Below are positions 19,643 to 22,169 of a stretch of DNA of 22,169 nucleotides, one piece after another. The DNA is from Apostichopus japonicus. Lineage: Eukaryota; Echinodermata; Holothuroidea; Aspidochirotida; Stichopodidae. The stretch's first letter is position 1. Each line of letters starts with the position of its first letter. The stretch is from contig NC_092565.1 in the NCBI RefSeq assembly GCF_037975245.1, positions 356,075 through 378,243 of the forward strand, read 5' to 3'. A program made the translations under genes and the position numbers. A model generated the notes under the pieces. It saw only the letters and a program-made list of their open reading frames with translations, had not been told where the DNA came from and did no database searches.

Positions 19643-19757
19643 TTAGATGCGAGAATTCATGTGAATTGCAGAACTCACTGATCATCGACTTATTCGAACG
19701 CAAATGGCGGCTCGGGGATGCTCTGCTCCTCGAGCCACGTCCGTCTGAGCGTCTGAA
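19594..19757 (+). rRNA. 5.8S ribosomal RNA, second unit
   Basis: About 164 nt, same sequence and landmarks as 8825-8988. The ends carry the same uncertainty of several bases. Confidence 0.93.
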
Positions 19758-20189
19758 GACAATCACTCACAGAGTCGGCGTGTTCGCGCGCCGGAGGAGC
19801 GCCCGGCCGCAGCCGTCCCTTCGACGGCCGGCTGCGTCGGGTCAGTGTCAGATGGAGTTCTGTGATGTCGGCGCCGGTGAAACTCGGCGAGCAGGCTCGA
19901 TCGGTAACCGGGGGTTCGTCGGTCGTGCGACGTGCCATCGGGGTGTAGACGTATGCGCCCGTGGTGCGGTCCAGCGTCCGACCCCCCGGAACGGTCGAGG
20001 AGCCTCTGCCGGGCAGAGCCGGTCGACCCAATCGCGGGGTCTCTCGTCCTCCCGTCTGCGTTCTCGCAGGCGCATGGTAGGCCACCCTTTCCCGCCGGCG
20101 ACCCGATTCTTCGGGGAGCGCCGGGGAAGGAGAGACCCCGGGTCGCCGCTATGACTCCGATCACGTTCCACGTGTCTTTCACGATTCCA
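19758..20189 (+). other. Internal transcribed spacer 2, second unit
   Basis: 432 nt, the same length as the first copy, no gene. Confidence 0.92.
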
Positions 20190-21472
20190 GACCTCAGATC
20201 GGATGAGATTACCCGCTGGATTTAAGCATATCACTAAGCGGAGAGAAAAGAAACTAACAAGGATTCCTTCAGTAGCGGCGAGCGAAGCAGGAAGAGCCCA
20301 TCGCCGAATCCCCGCGCCCGTTTGCGGTGCGAGGGACCTGTGGCGTAAGGAAACTGAACTCCGGTCGACAGAGTCCGGCCGCAGTCCACTGTGATCGGGG
20401 CTGCAGCTTACCCGCAGCGGGTGTAAGGCCCGTAGGGCGGACTCGAAGGCCGGAGGGAAAGCTTTCCAAGAGTCGGGTTGTTTTAGAATGCAGCCCAAAG
20501 AGGGGTGGTGAACTCCATCCAAGGCTCAATACTATGCACGAGACCGATAGTCAACAAGTACCGTGAGGGAACGTTGAAAAGAACTTTGAAGAGAGGGTTC
20601 AACATTGCGTGAAACTGCCAAGAAGTAAACGGATGAGTGCCGCATGCTACATGGGGCGTCCGGTTGATTCAGGCGCGGTCGGCGCGGCAGCGTGTGCGGG
20701 TTCGGATCCCTCGGGACCGACCCGCGGCGCTTCGCCGTCCGGTCCGCGTCGCACTTCTACCGTTCGGCGCCCTTCCCGGCGACCGACCGAAGAGCGGAGC
20801 AGAGGGGCGGGCGAGGCTGCGGCGTGCGGGGGCTTCGGCCCTCGCCGTCTTACGCCGCCCGTCACGGTTGCTCACTGCGCTCTCTGTCGAGGACTCTGCG
20901 TGACGGCCTGCCCCCCCGGGGGTTCAGGCAGCGGGGTCCGGGCCACCGGCGTCTCCGTCGGTCGCGTGCACAGCTTGCTGTCGCGTGGCCGGCGGGATCC
21001 GGAGGGTCCGGTCTCGCCGCGGCTTCGGCCGAAGCGGAGGGTCTGTCGGGCGTGAGCGAGGCCTCCTCATTCGACCCGTCTTGAAACACGGACCAAGGAG
21101 TCTAAGCAGGCTTGCAAGTCGAGGGGGTCTACCGAAACCTATCCTGGCATAACGAAAGTGAAGGTCGGCACAGGGCCGTCACGAGGCGGGATCCCGGCCC
21201 TCTGGGTCGGGCGCACCGCCACCCCGTTCCGTCCGGCTCGTCCGGTGGAGCGGAGGAAGAGCAAGCATGCTAAAACCCGAAAGATGGTGAACTATGCTCG
21301 GGCAGGAGGAAGCCAGAGGAAACTCTGGTGGATGTCCGCAGCGGTTCTGACGTGCAAATCGATCGTCCGACCTGAGTATAGGGGCGAAAGACTTATCGAA
21401 CCATCTAGTAGCTGGTTCCTTCCGAAGTTTCCCTCAGGATAGCTGGTGCTCGGGAGATATTCGTGAACAATT

Positions 21473-21503
<31 letters not shown>

Positions 21504-21743
21504 GGGGCCGAAACGACCTCAACCTATTCTCAAACTTTCAATTGGTAAGAGGTCCGACTCGCTGGCTTGGAGCCGGACGAGTGAGAATGAACGAGTGCTC
21601 AGTGGGCCACTCTTGGTAAGCAGGACTGGCGCTGTGGGATGAACCAAACGCCTGGCTAAGCCGTCCGACTCGGTCGCACATCAGAGCCCACAAAAGGTGT
21701 TGGTTGATACAGACAGCAGGACGGTGGCCATGGAAGTCGGCAT

Positions 21744-21777
<34 letters not shown>

Positions 21778-22169
21778 TCAACTAGCCCTGAAAATGAATG
21801 GCGCTGAGCGTGATGGCTGTGCCGGGCCGTCGGGGCAAGGAGAACCGAATAGAGTCGGCCTCGACGAGTAGGAAGGACGCCACGGTGAGCTAAGAAGCGG
21901 TCCGGGCGAGAGCCCGCGTGGAGCCGCCGTGGGCGCAGATCTTGGTGGCAGTAGCAAATACTCTAACGAGAGCCTGGAGGGCCGAGTTGCGGAGAAGGGT
22001 TCCATGTGAACAGCAGTTGCACATGGGTCAGTCGATCCTAAGCCCTAGGGAAGTTCCGCTCCGAGCGGCCGCGAGAGCCACGCCGACCTCCCTCCCGGGA
22101 ACGGCGGGGTGATCGCACCCTGGGCGAAAGGGAACCGGGTCAATATTCCCGGACGTACAGACGTAGTCC
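20190..22169 (+). rRNA. 28S ribosomal RNA, 5' half (cut by window end)
   Basis: 1980 nt from gacctcagatcggatgagat to the window end, colinear with 9421-11400 at a constant offset of 10769. Stops inside the domain that continues at 11401 in the first unit. Confidence 0.96.

Overview
The window is nuclear ribosomal DNA from a eukaryote, almost certainly an animal. It covers most of two consecutive head-to-tail units, all transcribed on the + strand. The basis is near-universal rRNA landmarks: 18S opens with tacctggttgatcctgcc and closes with the gaaggatcatta-type end, 5.8S carries ggatcactcggctcgtgcg, and 28S opens with gacctcagatcgg. The gene order is 18S-ITS1-5.8S-ITS2-28S. The 5.8S and 18S are of metazoan type, but I cannot place the phylum with confidence by eye. 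I see no protein-coding gene. The long open frames are shadows of rRNA or of a spacer repeat whose 90-base period keeps the frame open.

Layout. 1-4164: intergenic spacer (IGS) array of about 45 subrepeats of 90-91 bp, with A-tract variants and higher-order duplications. 4165-4226: A/TAA-rich junction. 4227-5680: three successive promoter-like modules (A, B, C), separated by tandem repeats and external-transcribed-spacer-like sequence. 5670-6346: 5' ETS (start inferred). 6347-8220: 18S. 8221-8824: ITS1. 8825-8988: 5.8S. 8989-9420: ITS2. 9421-12069: 28S, cut by a 100-N gap at 12070-12169. 12170-14929: second IGS array of about 30 subrepeats. 14930-17111: second promoter block and ETS. 17112-18989: 18S. 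18990-19593: ITS1. 19594-19757: 5.8S. 19758-20189: ITS2. 20190-22169: 28S, cut by the window end. The apparent period is about 10.77 kb, but the true unit is longer because the 28S 3' end, the terminator and the start of the second IGS are hidden in the gap.

How it works together. Module C is the likely gene promoter, about 0.68 kb upstream of 18S. Modules A and B look like spacer promoters. The subrepeats share a roughly 36-bp block with the upstream part of the promoter modules. This recalls Xenopus rDNA, where spacer enhancers are copies of a promoter upstream element. The subrepeats lack the tatata-gggg core, so an enhancer or factor-binding role is more plausible than promoter activity.

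Data quality matters. The upstream 18S copy (6347-8220) has five small length changes and one replaced segment within its first 700 bases, some at near-invariant positions. The downstream copy is normal there. I read this as probable local sequence or assembly error rather than biology.
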